Notes: generated from the letters alone by a model not told the origin. DNA of 15,282 bases from an uncultured Verrucomicrobiota bacterium (GCA_937894535.1 CALBHI010000123.1:1-15282); one strand, 5' to 3'. Positions 6,045 through 13,956 are shown, numbered from the stretch's first letter. Numbers and translations: made by a program.

Positions 6045-9000
6045 TCAAGGGACGACGGTGGTTTGGTAATCCTGCGCGCTGTTGTTGTCCCAGAACGAGG
6101 CGGCGCCGTTGTCCTGCACTTCAATGGCGTACTGGATGACCGTGCCCGACGGATGGGTTCCGAGGTTCGCGTTCCAAACATCGCGGCCATTGGTTTCGCC
6201 GACCTTGGTCATCGGGCGGGCCGACCAGGTTGTGCCACCGTTGGCACTGAATACGATATTCGCGGCGGTGGCGCCCCCGGCGGGTTCGGTTTCAACAGTC
6301 ACCACCATCGGTTCGTTGGCCTTGACCGAGGTCGGGATGCCGCGATCGACGCGGACACAGTAGTGGGCGGACGCAGCGGAGGCGCTGCCGTTGGTGGCGA
6401 CGTACTGGACATGCCAATCGAACCAGCCGGTGACCTGCTGGTACTCAACCCAGTCGACCAGGTTCGTGCTGACGCAGATCGTGTACACCACGTCGCGGCG
6501 CAGGTCGGTCATGACCAATTGCGGACCGGCCGGGTAGGCCTGCATGGCGAGGTCAGGATTCGGCGCGCTGAAGTGGGTCGCGTTGCCGAACCACTGCACC
6601 GACGAGGCCGATGCGTTGACGGTGGCAAGGAAGTTCGAACCTCCGTTGTTGTCCCAGACCTGTTGGCCGAGGTCGCCGCCGACCACCAGGGCGTAACGGA
6701 TTTGGGTCCCGGCTGGGAAGCGCCCGAGGTTCAGGTGCCAGCGGTCGCTGTTGGTGGTGCTGCCGTTGGCGTTCAAGGCGCGGGACTGCCAATTCGAGCC
6801 GTCCATGCTGAACACCACCGCGGCGGTCAGACCGGCACCGATCGGGCGCGATTCAATGTTCACCCACAGGTCGTCGGTGCTGTCGAGGTCGCCGTTAAAC
6901 GGCCAGTGGTGGCTGTTGCCGACCCAGGTGATCGGCGGGACATCGGTGGTGACGGTGATCCAGTAGTTGCTCGATCCGTTGTTGTTCCAGACCTCGCCAT
7001 TTTCACCTTCCATCATCACCGCGTACTGGATGGCCACGCCGCGCGGGAACGAACCGAGGTTGGCGTTCCAGGCATCGTTGTTGCCGACCTCGCCGTTGGC
7101 GGACACGGGTTCCTCGAACCAGGTGGCCCCGCCGTCGGCCGAGTAGACGACCTTGCCGTCGAAGGCGGCGCGCTTGGGCCAGGTCTGGATATCGATCCAC
7201 AGGTCCTCGCCGGGATCAAGTTCGCCGGCTACCGGCCAGGTGGTGATGTTGCCGACGAAGGCGAGGTTAACCCCGGTTTTCCAGCAGTCCTTGGTGACAA
7301 AGGTCCAGTTCGAGCCGCCGTTGTTGTCATAGACCGGAGGATTCTTCTGGTCGCGGAACCAGAAGGTCACGCTGTTGGTGGCATTCGAGGCGGCGTGAAC
7401 GTGGGTGTAGGTGTCGCCGTTCTTCACCATGACATAGTCGATGGCATTCACCGCGCCGTCGTGGCGGATGCTCAGCACGATGTTGCTGACCGGGTTTTCC
7501 AGCGGGCCCTTGTTCGGCTTGTAGGTGAAGGTCACGGCGCTGCGGGTGCAGGCGAGTTTCACATCGGACTTGGAGGTGCCGGCGAAGAAAATCTTCGAAC
7601 CCTTGCTCTCCACGCTGATGGAAAGCCTGCCGCCGCTGACCGTGGCGGTCTCGGCGGGGTTGAGCAGGTTGATGTAGACGGTGCCGTCGGGTTTGCCGAC
7701 CACGGGGTTCATCGACTTGGTCGACCAGTCGGTATTGAAGGCGACCAGCGCATCGAAGTCGCCCAAGGTGCGGGTATAGGCGAACAACCCCTTGTTGTTG
7801 TCATCCTTCCAGCGGTTGACCATCGTGCCGCGGGTCAGCACGGGGTAGTCGCGGCGCAGTTCGTTCAGCTTCTTGATGTAGTTGTACAATTCGCTCGTGA
7901 CGAACTTATCGCCCCAGGCGTTGCCGGGCTGGTAACCGTAGTTGAACATCACTTCGCGCTGGTAATCGCCGTCGGTCAGGCCGTTGTTGCGCTTGTTGCC
8001 CTGGTTGAATCCGTGCTCCGTGCCATAGAACAGGCAGGGAACCGGAGTGCCGGTGTAGAGGAAGGTCAGGGCCGGTTTGAGTTTGGTCTGCCAGGCGTCG
8101 CCGGCCTCGAGGGCGATGCGGTCCACATCGTGGTTGTCCATGAAGGAGACGAGGTTCTGGGCGCCTTCGCCGTAGAGGTGGAGGTTGTTCAGGCGATCCT
8201 GCAGCTTGCGGGTGGCGTGTTCGTAGGCGAAGACCTCCTTGATGGTCATCTGCATCGGGAAATAGAGGGCGGAGTTGAAGGCATAGCCGGGATCCTTGCA
8301 GTGCTCGGCTACGGCGGCGTCATCGTAGGTGAAGTTCTCGCCGAAGAGGATGAAGTTGTTCTTGCCGATCGAGGCGGCGTGTTTGCGCATGGTGTCGGCC
8401 CAGGTCATCAGGAAGGGTTTCTCGACGTGCTTGATGGCATCGACGCGGAAGCCATCGCAGTCGGTGGCGTCGATCAGGTTCTTGAAGGCGGCGGTGAGGT
8501 GGTTCTGGACGAAGGTGTCGGAGGTCTTCAGGTCGTCGGTGCCGACGAACGCGCCGTTGAGAATCTGGCCGCTGTCGCTCCAGTTCACGATCTTGCCGTT
8601 GTTGTGGAAGTAGGCGAGGTTGTCGAGCGGCCAGGCATGCTTCTTGTTGTTGTTCCACCAAAACAGGTTGCCGCCGCCCCACGGGTGGTAGAATTCATCG
8701 TTGCCGTTACCGAGGCCGTTCAGGTCGGCCATGTGGTTGATGACCACGTCGAGGATGACGTAGATGCCGCGGCCGTGGGCGTCGTCGATCAGGTCCTTCA
8801 ACTCCTGGAACGTGCCGAACATCGGCTCGACCCGGTAGAAGTCGGTCGGGTGGTAGGCGTGGTACGGGGCGTAGCGGGTATCGGAACCCTGGGCATTCAT
8901 CTGCACGCCGGAAATCCAGATCGCATTCACACCCATGCCCTGAAGATAATCGAGTTTGTTGCGGATGCCCTTCCAGTCGCCGCCCATGGCATAGTGGCGG

Positions 9001-9236
9001 TAGCCGTCGGTGGTGTACCAACCGCGCACGTTGTTGTTGGCGGTATTGCCGTCGGAAAACCGGTCGGTGAACAACTGGTACATGTTCACGTCACGCCAGT
9101 CGGCCGGACTCGGAAAATAGGCATACCCGGCATTGCCGCTGCGGCGCGAGGTCAGCAGGAAATCATCCGCCCACACCCCCGAAACCAGACCACCCACCAT
9201 CACCGCCAACATCCACCCAAGCGTCCGCTGCATCAT
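6045..9236 (-). CDS. Secreted GH13 alpha-amylase with CBM25-like starch-binding modules
   Basis: This is an extracellular endo-acting alpha-glucan hydrolase, 1063 aa. The ATG at 9234-9236 has AAGGG eight bases upstream. A signal peptide (residues 1-23, ending V-W-A) follows. The GH13 barrel spans about 45-480: region I D-V-V-I-N-H (163-168), region II G-F-R-V-D-A-I-K-H (262-270, nucleophile Asp266), region III G-E-N (acid/base Glu300), region IV F-M-D-N-H-D (Asp370). All three catalytic residues are present. A beta domain follows to about 553. The C-terminal half holds four CBM25-like modules (about 556-648, 672-762, 780-873, 966-1061), each ending in a D/N-N-N-x-x-x-x-Y/W/F motif. Between the third and fourth lies a different domain (about 903-966) with S-T-N-L-V-D-W and H-Y-C-V-R. 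The fine specificity (amylase, maltogenic enzyme or pullulanase-like) cannot be fixed by eye. The gene is monocistronic, with its own terminator, and is probably a substrate of the adjacent type II system. Confidence 0.92.
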   Translation of the reverse strand: MMQRTLGWMLAVMVGGLVSGVWADDFLLTSRRSGNAGYAYFPSPADWRDVNMYQLFTDRFSDGNTANNNVRGWYTTDGYRHYAMGGDWKGIRNKLDYLQGMGVNAIWISGVQMNAQGSDTRYAPYHAYHPTDFYRVEPMFGTFQELKDLIDDAHGRGIYVILDVVINHMADLNGLGNGNDEFYHPWGGGNLFWWNNNKKHAWPLDNLAYFHNNGKIVNWSDSGQILNGAFVGTDDLKTSDTFVQNHLTAAFKNLIDATDCDGFRVDAIKHVEKPFLMTWADTMRKHAASIGKNNFILFGENFTYDDAAVAEHCKDPGYAFNSALYFPMQMTIKEVFAYEHATRKLQDRLNNLHLYGEGAQNLVSFMDNHDVDRIALEAGDAWQTKLKPALTFLYTGTPVPCLFYGTEHGFNQGNKRNNGLTDGDYQREVMFNYGYQPGNAWGDKFVTSELYNYIKKLNELRRDYPVLTRGTMVNRWKDDNNKGLFAYTRTLGDFDALVAFNTDWSTKSMNPVVGKPDGTVYINLLNPAETATVSGGRLSISVESKGSKIFFAGTSKSDVKLACTRSAVTFTYKPNKGPLENPVSNIVLSIRHDGAVNAIDYVMVKNGDTYTHVHAASNATNSVTFWFRDQKNPPVYDNNGGSNWTFVTKDCWKTGVNLAFVGNITTWPVAGELDPGEDLWIDIQTWPKRAAFDGKVVYSADGGATWFEEPVSANGEVGNNDAWNANLGSFPRGVAIQYAVMMEGENGEVWNNNGSSNYWITVTTDVPPITWVGNSHHWPFNGDLDSTDDLWVNIESRPIGAGLTAAVVFSMDGSNWQSRALNANGSTTNSDRWHLNLGRFPAGTQIRYALVVGGDLGQQVWDNNGGSNFLATVNASASSVQWFGNATHFSAPNPDLAMQAYPAGPQLVMTDLRRDVVYTICVSTNLVDWVEYQQVTGWFDWHVQYVATNGSASAASAHYCVRVDRGIPTSVKANEPMVVTVETEPAGGATAANIVFSANGGTTWSARPMTKVGETNGRDVWNANLGTHPSGTVIQYAIEVQDNGAASFWDNNSAQDYQTTVVP

Positions 9237-9324
9237 AACCACGGCCCTTTCATCGCCCCGTCCTCCATCCGGCAACCGAACCCACCCAAGGTCCGGTCAC
9301 GCGCTTTACCGGGGCGTACATCAA

Positions 9325-9353
9325 ACCATACGCAGCCGCTTGTTGGGTGTTAA
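9325..9353 (-). promoter_or_regulatory. Candidate amylase promoter
   Basis: On the minus strand TTAACA (9348-9353, 5 of 6 to the -35 consensus) is followed after exactly 17 bases by TATGGT (9325-9330, 4 of 6 to the -10 consensus). This gives a leader of about 80 bases before the amylase ATG. Confidence 0.5.
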
Positions 9354-9363
9354 ATGATTTTAT

Positions 9364-9389
9364 CGAAGCGGTTGAAATACGGCGCTTCG
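9364..9389. promoter_or_regulatory. Inverted repeat, possible operator upstream of amylase
   Basis: CGAAGCG (9364-9370) and CGCTTCG (9383-9389) form perfect 7-bp arms 12 bases apart, just upstream of the candidate amylase -35 box. The half-site recurs as CGCTTCGA at 9493-9500. The position suits an activator or repressor site; the regulator is unknown. Confidence 0.45.
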
Positions 9390-9451
9390 TGCGCCGCGAT
9401 AGTCACAATCCATTTATAAAGAGGGTGTTACTGTATCCTTGCACCACACAT

Positions 9452-9463
9452 CGACCTAGGTCG
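9452..9463. promoter_or_regulatory. 12-bp palindrome CGACCTAGGTCG
   Basis: A perfect 12-bp palindrome lies near the middle of the divergent intergenic region. It could bind a dimeric regulator of one or both genes. No known operator consensus is recognised. Confidence 0.4.
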
Positions 9464-9572
9464 TGCGCTTGCCCGCGGTAAAACAATTGAATCGCTTCGA
9501 GAAAAATCCGTTCGGCGGGATGACCCCGGGTTGCGTAAAAGGCTGAATTGTTTTCGCGGCGCGGATTTCCGC

Positions 9573-9600
9573 TTGTGGTGCGTGGTGCGTGTCCCATAGT
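9573..9600 (+). promoter_or_regulatory. Candidate promoter of the beta-barrel gene
   Basis: TTGTGG (9573-9578) is followed after 16 bases by CATAGT (9595-9600), the same -10 box seen before gspE. The spacer contains two TGGTGCG heptamers (9576-9589). The match to consensus is weak, so this is only a candidate. Confidence 0.3.
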
Positions 9601-9634
9601 GCTGGCGTAGCCAAACCATAAACAAGGAGGCGTT

Positions 9635-10288
9635 ATGCGTGCAGCGTTGATGGCGGTGTGTTTGTTGTCGGCATCCCTGGCGGTAGCTGAAGAGGTGGTT
9701 GCTGAACCCTCGTTGGCCGAGTCGGTCGTCGCCGCGGAGAAGATCGCACCCCGGCCCCCTTCGATCGGCGGATTTGTGGGCGTAACCGCGGGTGGCGACA
9801 TCGAGGATTCCGAGGTAGCCTATGGCGCCCAGATCAAACTTCCGCTGGGCAATCCCTTTTTTGTCGCCCTTTCCGTCGCGTTGATTACCGACACCTTCAC
9901 CGGCGACAGCGTCGAGATTGATCAGGATGTGACGACCATCGGCCTTTCCATCGGGGCGGAAGTCCAGGCGGCCACCCGCTGCACGGTCTACGGCTTATTC
10001 GGGCCCAACTTCAACATGGCGGACCTGGACATCCGCAATGACCGGGAATTGCCACCGGGGGCATCGATCAAAGGAGACGTCGACGACGCGGTCGGGTTTC
10101 ATGCCGCGGCGGGGGCGACCTATCAACTAGCGAATCACGTGGGCTTATTCCTGGAGTACCGCTACACCTTCCTTGATCTGGAGGGATCGATCACCGGCAC
10201 CCGTAGCGACGGCAACCGGTTGGTCACCGACGTCGAGGGTTCCTACGATTTCGGTCTCGCAACCGTTGGCTTGAGTTATCTCTTCTAA
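9635..10288 (+). CDS. Small outer-membrane beta-barrel protein
   Basis: The product is 217 aa. A strong AAGGAGG lies four bases before the ATG. Residues 1-18 form a signal peptide ending S-L-A-V-A, followed by an acidic/Ala-rich stretch and then, from about residue 44, alternating polar and hydrophobic beta strands (G-G-F-V-G-V-T-A-G-G, I-G-L-S-I-G-A-E-V, H-V-G-L-F-L-E-Y-R-Y-T-F). The chain ends in A-T-V-G-L-S-Y-L-F; the terminal Phe is the usual recognition signal for the BAM assembly machinery. Length and pattern suit an eight-stranded barrel of the OmpW/OmpA-like type. Its role is not evident. It is divergent from the amylase and shares its intergenic region, so a link to starch use is possible but unproven. 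Confidence 0.8.
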   Translation: MRAALMAVCLLSASLAVAEEVVAEPSLAESVVAAEKIAPRPPSIGGFVGVTAGGDIEDSEVAYGAQIKLPLGNPFFVALSVALITDTFTGDSVEIDQDVTTIGLSIGAEVQAATRCTVYGLFGPNFNMADLDIRNDRELPPGASIKGDVDDAVGFHAAAGATYQLANHVGLFLEYRYTFLDLEGSITGTRSDGNRLVTDVEGSYDFGLATVGLSYLF

Positions 10289-10293
10289 CCCGC

Positions 10294-10342
10294 GAAAGCC
10301 TGTCCGATCACCGGGGTTCAGCAGGCCCGGGCGAGGGCTTTC
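10294..10342. other. Nested inverted repeats between convergent genes
   Basis: GAAAGCC (10294-10300) pairs with GGCTTTC (10336-10342), and inside it CCGGG (10311-10315) pairs with CCCGG (10326-10330). The structure sits between the ends of two convergent genes. There is no strong T-run, so it is only a possible bidirectional terminator. Confidence 0.3.
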
Positions 10343-10361
10343 CATGCCATGCGGGACAGGA

Positions 10362-11129
10362 TCATATCGAGGGCTGGAGCATGGACGACAACAGGAAGGT
10401 GTTGAGTTCCTGGCGGTATTTGGCGAGTAGCGCGTCCTGAAGTTCGGCATACCGGGGCAACTCCCGGAGCGAGGCGAGATCGGGGTCGCGGATATGCCGG
10501 ACCAGGTCGGTCCATCCCGCCTCATAGAGCACAACGAGGTGGTAAAAGGCTTCCTGCGGTTGCCCGTTCAGGGCGAGGGCACAGGCCAGGTTGTACCGTA
10601 CGACCGGGTTTTCGGGCAGGTCATCCAGCACCCGCATCACCCTGCGGACGGGCTCCTCGACGCCCTCGGCGTGGGGAACGATGCCGGAGTACAACTCGCC
10701 GCTGCGTACATCGGCCGGCGCGCGTGATCGGATGGCCGATAACACGGACAGGCTTTGCGCCACCTTCCCGTCCTGGTACAGGCGCACTGCATATACGGTC
10801 AGCGCGGAAATATCGTCAGGAAAGACCTCGGTATATCGGCGCAACTCATCGAGGTTCCGGTGGAGAAAGGAGGCATAGGCCGGTTCGTCGCCCTGCGGGA
10901 TCGCCGGGAACAAGGGCATCCCCTCCCACACCACCGACGCCGTTCGGGCGGTGACCGCGGGTGCGAAGTAGAGTTGCACCGGGAGTTCGCCGAAATCAAC
11001 CCACGCCTGACCATCCACCAGCGGAGCCGACCCGCTGATTTCAACCGGCCGGGCGTCGATAAAGCCGGGCAAGGAAGCGGCTTGCACCGCCCCCGCCGCC
11101 AGTCCCACGACGATCAACCAACCCCGCAT
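10362..11129 (-). CDS. Exported TPR-like protein
   Basis: The product is 255 aa. A signal peptide of 17 residues (M-R-G-W-L-I-V-V-G-L..., ending A-V-Q-A) supports the ATG at 11127-11129; AGGA lies nine bases upstream. The frame is open further upstream, but that part overlaps the divergent gene and has no signal peptide. The first third looks like beta-rich sequence. From about residue 90 it is helical with TPR-like repeats, for example V-R-Y-N-L-A-C-A-L-A-L-N-G-Q-P-Q-E-A-F-Y-H-L. It ends with D-P-D-L-A-S-L-R-E-L-P-R-Y-A-E-L, a common closing pattern of TPR proteins. It is probably periplasmic. It is divergent from another TPR protein with only 38 bp between the starts, which suggests shared control. 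The molecular partner is unknown. Confidence 0.8.
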   Translation of the reverse strand: MRGWLIVVGLAAGAVQAASLPGFIDARPVEISGSAPLVDGQAWVDFGELPVQLYFAPAVTARTASVVWEGMPLFPAIPQGDEPAYASFLHRNLDELRRYTEVFPDDISALTVYAVRLYQDGKVAQSLSVLSAIRSRAPADVRSGELYSGIVPHAEGVEEPVRRVMRVLDDLPENPVVRYNLACALALNGQPQEAFYHLVVLYEAGWTDLVRHIRDPDLASLRELPRYAELQDALLAKYRQELNTFLLSSMLQPSI

Positions 11130-11167
11130 ATCCGTTTTTCCTGTGGCTTTTGCCGGTATCAGCTTGC

Positions 11168-12505
11168 ATGATGAAGCGGATGATTTCCAGCCGGATTCCA
11201 TGGTTTGCCGCGATCGCGGCCCTCAGCGTGCTCCTGGCATCGGCCTGCCGGCGGGAGGCGCCGGACCATCCCGCTCCCGCGCCAGCACCCGAACCGGAGG
11301 AGCCGGTTGCCGCACCACCCCCACCCCGTTCGCTTGAATTGCCCTCGGCCTGGATGCTGAGCCCGACCGGCCGGATCACCCAAGCCACCCAGGCAGCCGC
11401 GACCAACCGCCCCTCCCCGCCATCGCCGGAACTTCAGCGCATCCTGTCCCCCTACGTGTCGCCACAGACCATGGTCAGCGCCACGACGAACCCACCCACG
11501 GCCGAGTCGGCCGCCTCCGCCGCCCTGCGCGGCTGGCTGGAGTCCAGCACCAACGCCCTCTCGCTCGAATACCTCGGCAAGGCGGCCGTCCTCAGCCTGG
11601 GCCCGGACACGCTTTCCGAGGAGGAGATCAAGGCGCAACCCCGCGTTCCGACGGAAACCACCCGGGCCATCGCGGAGCTGATGGAAACCACCCGGCGCAC
11701 CGCCGCCGCCCTCGCCGCCACCTCGACCGTATCGCTCGCGTTTTCCATGGAGGACACCAACGAGGCGGATGCCCTGGCCAAGGCGACCTTCGTGATCCGG
11801 GAAGCGGAACGCAGCCTTGGCAAAGGCCGCGTCGAGGAGGCGATGGACCTGTATGCCCTGGCCCTGACCCGCTTTCCCGGCATGTCGTACGCCAACAAAC
11901 AACTTGGGCGCTTGAAACTCGCGCGCGGGAATTTCCCCGAAGCCATTACCCACCTGCGGGCGGCCATCGAAGGTGAATCGCGGCCGGCGGAAACGATGAA
12001 CGACCTTGGGGTGGCCCTGCTCTACAGCCGGCAACCGGCGGAGGCGACCGAAGCCTTCCTCGCCGCCATCGCGGCCGACGGCAACCTCGCCGAACCGCGC
12101 TTCAACCTTGGTCTGGCCCTGCAGCAGGCCGGCCTGCTCGACGAGGCCGAGGATGCCTTCCACCAGTACCTCGAGCGCTACCCCGGCGAGGCCCGGGCCT
12201 TCCGCGAGCTGGCGTTGATCCAGTATGCACGCAACCAGGTTGATGTCGCGCTGGAGCAACTGGACCTCGCGATCAAGATGGACCCGGCCTGGTATTTCGC
12301 CCACCTCGATGCCGCCCGCATGCTGGCGGAAAAGGGACGCCCACTCGAGGCGCTGAACCATCTGGAACGCGCCCTCGATGTCGCGCCCGCGCGCGCCGTA
12401 CTCGCCACCTACAACCAGCCACCCTTCCGGAATTTGCGGCTGATGCCGGAAACCCGCGCGTTTGAAACCCGGCTGGCCGACCTGATCCGGCGGGGCAACC
12501 GGTAG
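11168..12505 (+). CDS. TPR-repeat lipoprotein
   Basis: The product is 445 aa. Residues 1-26 form a signal sequence leading to L-L-A-S-A-C with Cys27, a plausible lipobox although Ala rather than Leu is at -3. It is followed by a Pro/Ala/Glu-rich linker (about 32-54) that could span the periplasm or peptidoglycan. Helical sequence follows, with about five to six TPR repeats from residue 205 to 415 (A-N-K-Q-L-G-R-L-K-L-A-R-G-N-F-P-E-A-I, N-D-L-G-V-A-L-L-Y, R-F-N-L-G-L-A-L-Q-Q-A-G). TPR lipoproteins usually scaffold envelope complexes; no specific system is evident here. Three in-frame ATGs (11168, 11171, 11180) lie close together without a clear ribosome binding site, so the exact start is uncertain by four codons. 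It converges on the next gene with a 28-bp gap. Confidence 0.82.
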   Translation: MMKRMISSRIPWFAAIAALSVLLASACRREAPDHPAPAPAPEPEEPVAAPPPPRSLELPSAWMLSPTGRITQATQAAATNRPSPPSPELQRILSPYVSPQTMVSATTNPPTAESAASAALRGWLESSTNALSLEYLGKAAVLSLGPDTLSEEEIKAQPRVPTETTRAIAELMETTRRTAAALAATSTVSLAFSMEDTNEADALAKATFVIREAERSLGKGRVEEAMDLYALALTRFPGMSYANKQLGRLKLARGNFPEAITHLRAAIEGESRPAETMNDLGVALLYSRQPAEATEAFLAAIAADGNLAEPRFNLGLALQQAGLLDEAEDAFHQYLERYPGEARAFRELALIQYARNQVDVALEQLDLAIKMDPAWYFAHLDAARMLAEKGRPLEALNHLERALDVAPARAVLATYNQPPFRNLRLMPETRAFETRLADLIRRGNR

Positions 12506-12533
12506 CCTCCGGGCGCGACGGCCACGGCAACCG

Positions 12534-13127
12534 TTATGGCCCGGCCGGTGTACGTCCCGCCGCCGGAACCGCCATGAACTGGAGCACCTTGGCCATGCCC
12601 TCGAGCTCGGCCGCCACCATCAGCCGCCATGCGTCACCTTGCTTGCGCACCGAAATCACCTTCAGTTGCGCGACATCCGAACCCATGACCCAGACATGCA
12701 CACGGCAGGTCACATGGGCCATCTCCCCCTCGGGAATGTGGCCCAGCGCCTCGATGCGTGCCCCCTGGAGCATCTTGGCAAACATCGGGTTGTTGCGGTT
12801 GATCCAGCGCAGGAAACGCATGAAAAACTCATCCGGCGGCTCTTCGCGCAGCCGCTCCACCGAATCCCCGCCGAGCAGTTGGTTGATGGCGAGAACCTCG
12901 GGATCACCCGCGACGCCGAGCTTGTTCAGCCGGCTCTCGATGATCGGCACGACCATCTCCCGGAACCGCAGCAATTCATCCTCGTGCATGTTGGCGGCCA
13001 GCGTCTCGACATCGCCATCCTTGATGGCGTTGAAGTAGAGCACGGCCAATTCCTCGGGCGTGGCGGATGCCTGAACACGCACGGCGCCCGCAAGGAGCAC
13101 CATCAGCAACAAGGCGGCGGTTTTCAT
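12534..13127 (-). CDS. Secreted protein of unknown function, NTF2-like candidate
   Basis: The product is 197 aa. AAGGAG lies six bases before the ATG at 13125-13127, and the signal peptide M-K-T-A-A-L-L-L-M-V-L-L-A-G ends V-Q-A at residue 20. The mature start E-E-L-A-V-L-Y-F-N-A-I-K-D-G-D-V-E-T-L-A-A is typical of the first helix of SnoaL/NTF2-like folds and of DUF4878-type lipoprotein domains. The C-terminal half has beta strands (M-A-H-V-T-C-R-V-H-V-W-V, D-A-W-R-L-M-V-A-A-E-L), as expected for that fold. No catalytic residues can be named, and the family assignment is tentative. It lies 31 bp after the gene ending at 13159 and is probably cotranscribed with it. Confidence 0.8.
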   Translation of the reverse strand: MKTAALLLMVLLAGAVRVQASATPEELAVLYFNAIKDGDVETLAANMHEDELLRFREMVVPIIESRLNKLGVAGDPEVLAINQLLGGDSVERLREEPPDEFFMRFLRWINRNNPMFAKMLQGARIEALGHIPEGEMAHVTCRVHVWVMGSDVAQLKVISVRKQGDAWRLMVAAELEGMAKVLQFMAVPAAGRTPAGP

Positions 13128-13158
13128 GGGATTCTCCTTCGCGGTACGTCCTGCCAAC

Positions 13159-13956
13159 TCAGTCCATCCGCATCCGGTAGAACAGCCAGTTGTTGGTCCC
13201 GGACACCTCGGCCTGAAAGACGCTGGATGTGGCGGTGAAATTCGATACGGCGCCCCAGGCGCCGGACAGCGAACTGTTCCCTTGCAAGGTGTAGTTCACC
13301 CCGTTGCGCAAGTGCAGCCACAACACATGGGTCGGCGAGAGTTCGACCGCTTCCGGCACGCGATCGAGGAAGATGTTGTCCACATAATACGACTGGGCGA
13401 CGACGTCCTCGCGGGTGACGGTAATTTCAACCCGGGTCACGTTGGTGAAAATATCCACGGGCGGCGGTTCGACCTCATCGAACACCCAGCCGTTCGCAAA
13501 GGGATCCAGCAGGGGGATCCGGAACGAATACCACACCCCGGTTTGCGTGACCAACGAACCCAGGTTGCGGTAGATGTAATACGAGCCGGAATAGAGGACC
13601 ACCTGCAACTTGTCCGGCGGGATCTCGCCAGCCTTGAAATCGAATCCGAGCAACCAGGCATCCACCTCATCGTAGTTTCCGATGAAATTCGCGGAGGCCA
13701 GGTTGCCGGTGGCGACAAACGCGCCGTCAAACGGCGGAAACGGCGTTGCCGCAAAGGAACCCCTGAGGCCACCGCCCGGATTTCCGTCCGTGGCGCCATA
13801 GGTGACCGTCATGGCCCCGGACGCTCGGTTCTGCCACCCGGAGGCGGAGTCGATGAAGGTTTCCGTATACAGGGAGGCGGCTGTCGCCAAACGTGCGACC
13901 CCGAGCGCGATGCCCGCGCCCAGCAGAAGACCATCGAATCGTCGTGATAGGATCAT
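13159..13956 (-). CDS. Secreted surface protein with verrucomicrobial-type C-terminal domain
   Basis: The product is 265 aa. GGGG lies six bases before the ATG at 13954-13956. A signal peptide of about 26 residues ends in A-T-A. Residues 29-200 look like a beta-sandwich of the laminin-G/concanavalin type: N-terminal S-L-Y-T-E-T-F, then G-N-P-G-G-G-L-R-G-S-F (58-68) and Q-S-Y-Y-V-D-N-I-F-L (188-197). These two motifs recur in the PEP-CTERM neighbour (S-N-P-G-G-S-Y and Q-Q-F-Y-V-D-D-L-T-L), so the two may be distant paralogues. The last 50 residues (Y-T-L-Q-G-N-S-S-L-S-G-A-W ... W-L-F-Y-R-M-R) resemble the inserted domain of the amylase. No PEP-CTERM tail is present. The ligand is unknown. Confidence 0.78.
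   Translation of the reverse strand: MILSRRFDGLLLGAGIALGVARLATAASLYTETFIDSASGWQNRASGAMTVTYGATDGNPGGGLRGSFAATPFPPFDGAFVATGNLASANFIGNYDEVDAWLLGFDFKAGEIPPDKLQVVLYSGSYYIYRNLGSLVTQTGVWYSFRIPLLDPFANGWVFDEVEPPPVDIFTNVTRVEITVTREDVVAQSYYVDNIFLDRVPEAVELSPTHVLWLHLRNGVNYTLQGNSSLSGAWGAVSNFTATSSVFQAEVSGTNNWLFYRMRMD

Larger units (their letters stand above)
9237..9634. other. Divergent intergenic regulatory region
   Basis: This 398-bp stretch lies between the divergently transcribed amylase and beta-barrel genes. It is richer in A+T than its surroundings and contains no credible gene. It carries a candidate amylase promoter, two palindromic elements, a candidate promoter for the beta-barrel gene and a short heptamer repeat. 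Confidence 0.7.

Noticed and set aside
6036..9353. A 1105-codon open frame on the plus strand across the whole amylase gene
   Set aside because: It is antisense to a gene with intact GH13 motifs, is low-complexity and Val/Gly/Asp-rich, and shows no domain. Long antisense frames are usual in GC-rich genes.
11159..12361. A 400-codon minus-strand frame opposite the TPR lipoprotein
   Set aside because: It is antisense to a gene with clear TPR periodicity and a lipobox, and its own translation is Gly/Arg-rich without features.
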